Assembly (NCBI GenBank): GCA_910591455.2
Contig: OU342823.1
Location: 110,001-174,000, forward strand
Direction: 5' to 3'
Length of the DNA: 64,000 nucleotides
Origin: Pholis gunnellus
Taxonomy: Eukaryota; Chordata; Actinopteri; Perciformes; Pholidae
The notes under the pieces were generated by a model that worked only from the letters and a program-made list of their open reading frames with translations, was not told the DNA's origin and did no database searches. Within the stretch, counting starts at the first letter, position 1, and the number at the start of each line of letters is the position of its first letter. This document shows positions 46,119-64,000 of the stretch, in pieces. The translations under genes and the position numbers were made by a program.

Positions 46119-47071
46119 AGTCTCAGCCTGAGGAAAGAAGCTGATCTGAAGTCTGGTGGTTCGGCAGCTTTTTCTTCTGCATCTCTTTCCAGACAGCAGC
46201 AGGTGATCAGGTTGTGTCTGGGTGAGTATTGTCTCTTCTCAGGCTCCTCTTCTCACCAACATCACTGATAGTAGATGGTACCAATGATGATCTGGTCGGT
46301 TTCAATCACCCGCTGAGGAGCCCTCCTCTACTGAGCCGTGTACATCCTATGCCAGTTTGTAATGTTTCAGTCAGGATGCTTTCTATTGCTCCTCTGTACA
46401 AGTTGACAATAACTTGGCACAGGTATTTTGCCTTCTTAAATTATTTTAAGAAATACAGCTGGATTGGCATTATGTTATTATCTACCTAACTAAAACTAAT
46501 GCAGTCTAATCCATCAACCCTGCAGTAATAAATCCTCCCTTCATGATTATAATGATTATAATGTTCCGTTGTTGGTGAAACTCTTTCAGAGAGGTGATGA
46601 TTGAACTGTATAATAGTTTGTGGTTAGTAAATAAATGAAATAACATTAAAAAAAAAAATGAAGGAAAAGAATGCTCCACCCGGCCACCCATCATGGAGAA
46701 GTCTGAAGAATGTGGAGAGTGAAGCTCTTACTTTGACACAGAGGTGTGGCTGAAGGGACGAAGCGACCGGAAGTCTCCTATTATGGAATGGAGGCTCTCA
46801 CATAAACTTCCGGTAAGGGTGGCTGCTCGAAGTGAAGTCGCTATCAGGAATTAAAAAGCTCATATATATATATTTATATATATTTGTCATTCCTCTTTTC
46901 CAAACGGTAAGATTCCTCCGTGTTTTCCATCGTGTTAACATGGGGCCCTGTAGTTTCTCCTGTAGACTATCGTGTGTCTCCAAATGTTACAATGTAGCGT
47001 ACGAATGACCACTTTAATTCACCGACTAACTCTCTCCCTGTTCTTTGTTTGGATCGACGCCTGCAGAGAAC
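46119..47071 (+). promoter_or_regulatory. RSU1 upstream region with ETS-like sites and a possible 5' UTR exon
   Basis: ACCGGAAGT (46766-46774) and ACTTCCGGT (46806-46814) are ETS-type sites. CCG/GTAAGGG at 46811 could be the donor of a noncoding first exon, with CGCCTGCAG/AGAACATG (acceptor at 47066) next. TA-rich DNA lies at 46862-46885. Confidence 0.4.
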
Positions 47072-63698
<16,627 letters not shown>

Positions 63699-64000
63699 GT
63701 ACTGACCGCACACACACACACACACTCTTGAAGGAGTCCGGTCAAAAGCCCAAACAGCTACCTAATATCTAATAAAGGTAGGATAACACAAACTGGTGCT
63801 TTTACAGCAGTCTCAAACCAGAGGCTACAGTCTGTGCTTGAACCGCGTAGTTCCACATTTATAAAGCTCAAAGATCCATTTGTCACATGCTCACGTACAG
63901 TGAAATGTGGAGGTGACTCTAGAGAATGTGCTGGAACGATAATGAGCTATAATAATGAATAGAATAAAAGTAGAAATTAAGTAATATTTCAACAATGTCT

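Overview
The window is nuclear DNA of a ray-finned fish, most likely a spiny-rayed teleost. Short exons with GT..AG introns, abundant CA/GT microsatellites, and teleost-type hAT, Tc1, L2, Tx1-group LINE and SINE sequences all point that way. There is no sign of prokaryotic genes or of a CRISPR array. Most long open frames in the window are by-products of tandem repeats that lack stop codons.

Layout. (1) 1-4695 is a tandem satellite built from heptamers of the type TGTTCYR mixed with a 12-mer that adds ATTCC, with one inverted block (about 1984-2396). (2) About 4700-9989 is a nearly full-length but mutated APE-type LINE of the L1/Tx1 group. It has ORF1 with zinc knuckles and ORF2 with endonuclease and reverse transcriptase. 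Its A-rich 3' end abuts nucleotide 23 of a 5S rRNA sequence, and a second, full-length 5S copy follows 384 bp later. (3) 10.7-14.3 kb holds hAT-type fragments and otherwise nondescript DNA. (4) 14405-15645 is a two-exon gene for a 74-residue cytochrome c oxidase subunit 8-like protein, with a repeat-filled intron. (5) 16-26 kb is a repeat landscape: a Ty3/gypsy fragment, a complete 885-bp hAT element with target duplication, a repeated AT-rich palindromic element, a broken multi-exon zinc-finger/recombinase-like gene, a tRNA-derived SINE, a 31-bp minisatellite and a LINE 3' end. (6) 26149-45078, minus strand, is a complete 11-exon TRDMT1 (DNMT2) gene. All exons join in phase to give 380 residues. 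Its introns carry an L2 LINE split by a solo LTR, a 1.1-kb terminal-inverted-repeat element and a strong hairpin. (7) 47072 to beyond the window end, plus strand, is RSU1 (Ras suppressor protein 1). Six coding exons encode about 199 of roughly 277 residues, and the 3' exons lie outside. Its introns hold a 22-copy 24-bp minisatellite, two nested or complete DNA transposons, a Tc1-type element and very long GT tracts next to exons 3, 4 and 6.

Gene relations. TRDMT1 and RSU1 are divergently transcribed, with start codons about 2 kb apart. An 876-bp hAT element with an 8-bp target duplication sits between them, starting only about 157 bp upstream of the TRDMT1 start codon. The three intact host genes have unrelated roles: respiratory chain, tRNA cytosine-5 methylation, and integrin-adhesion signalling. 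I see no operon-like cooperation. The parts most worth following up are the LINE/5S/satellite junctions, complementary GT and CA tracts flanking RSU1 exon 3, the transposon between the divergent promoters, and the satellite architecture.
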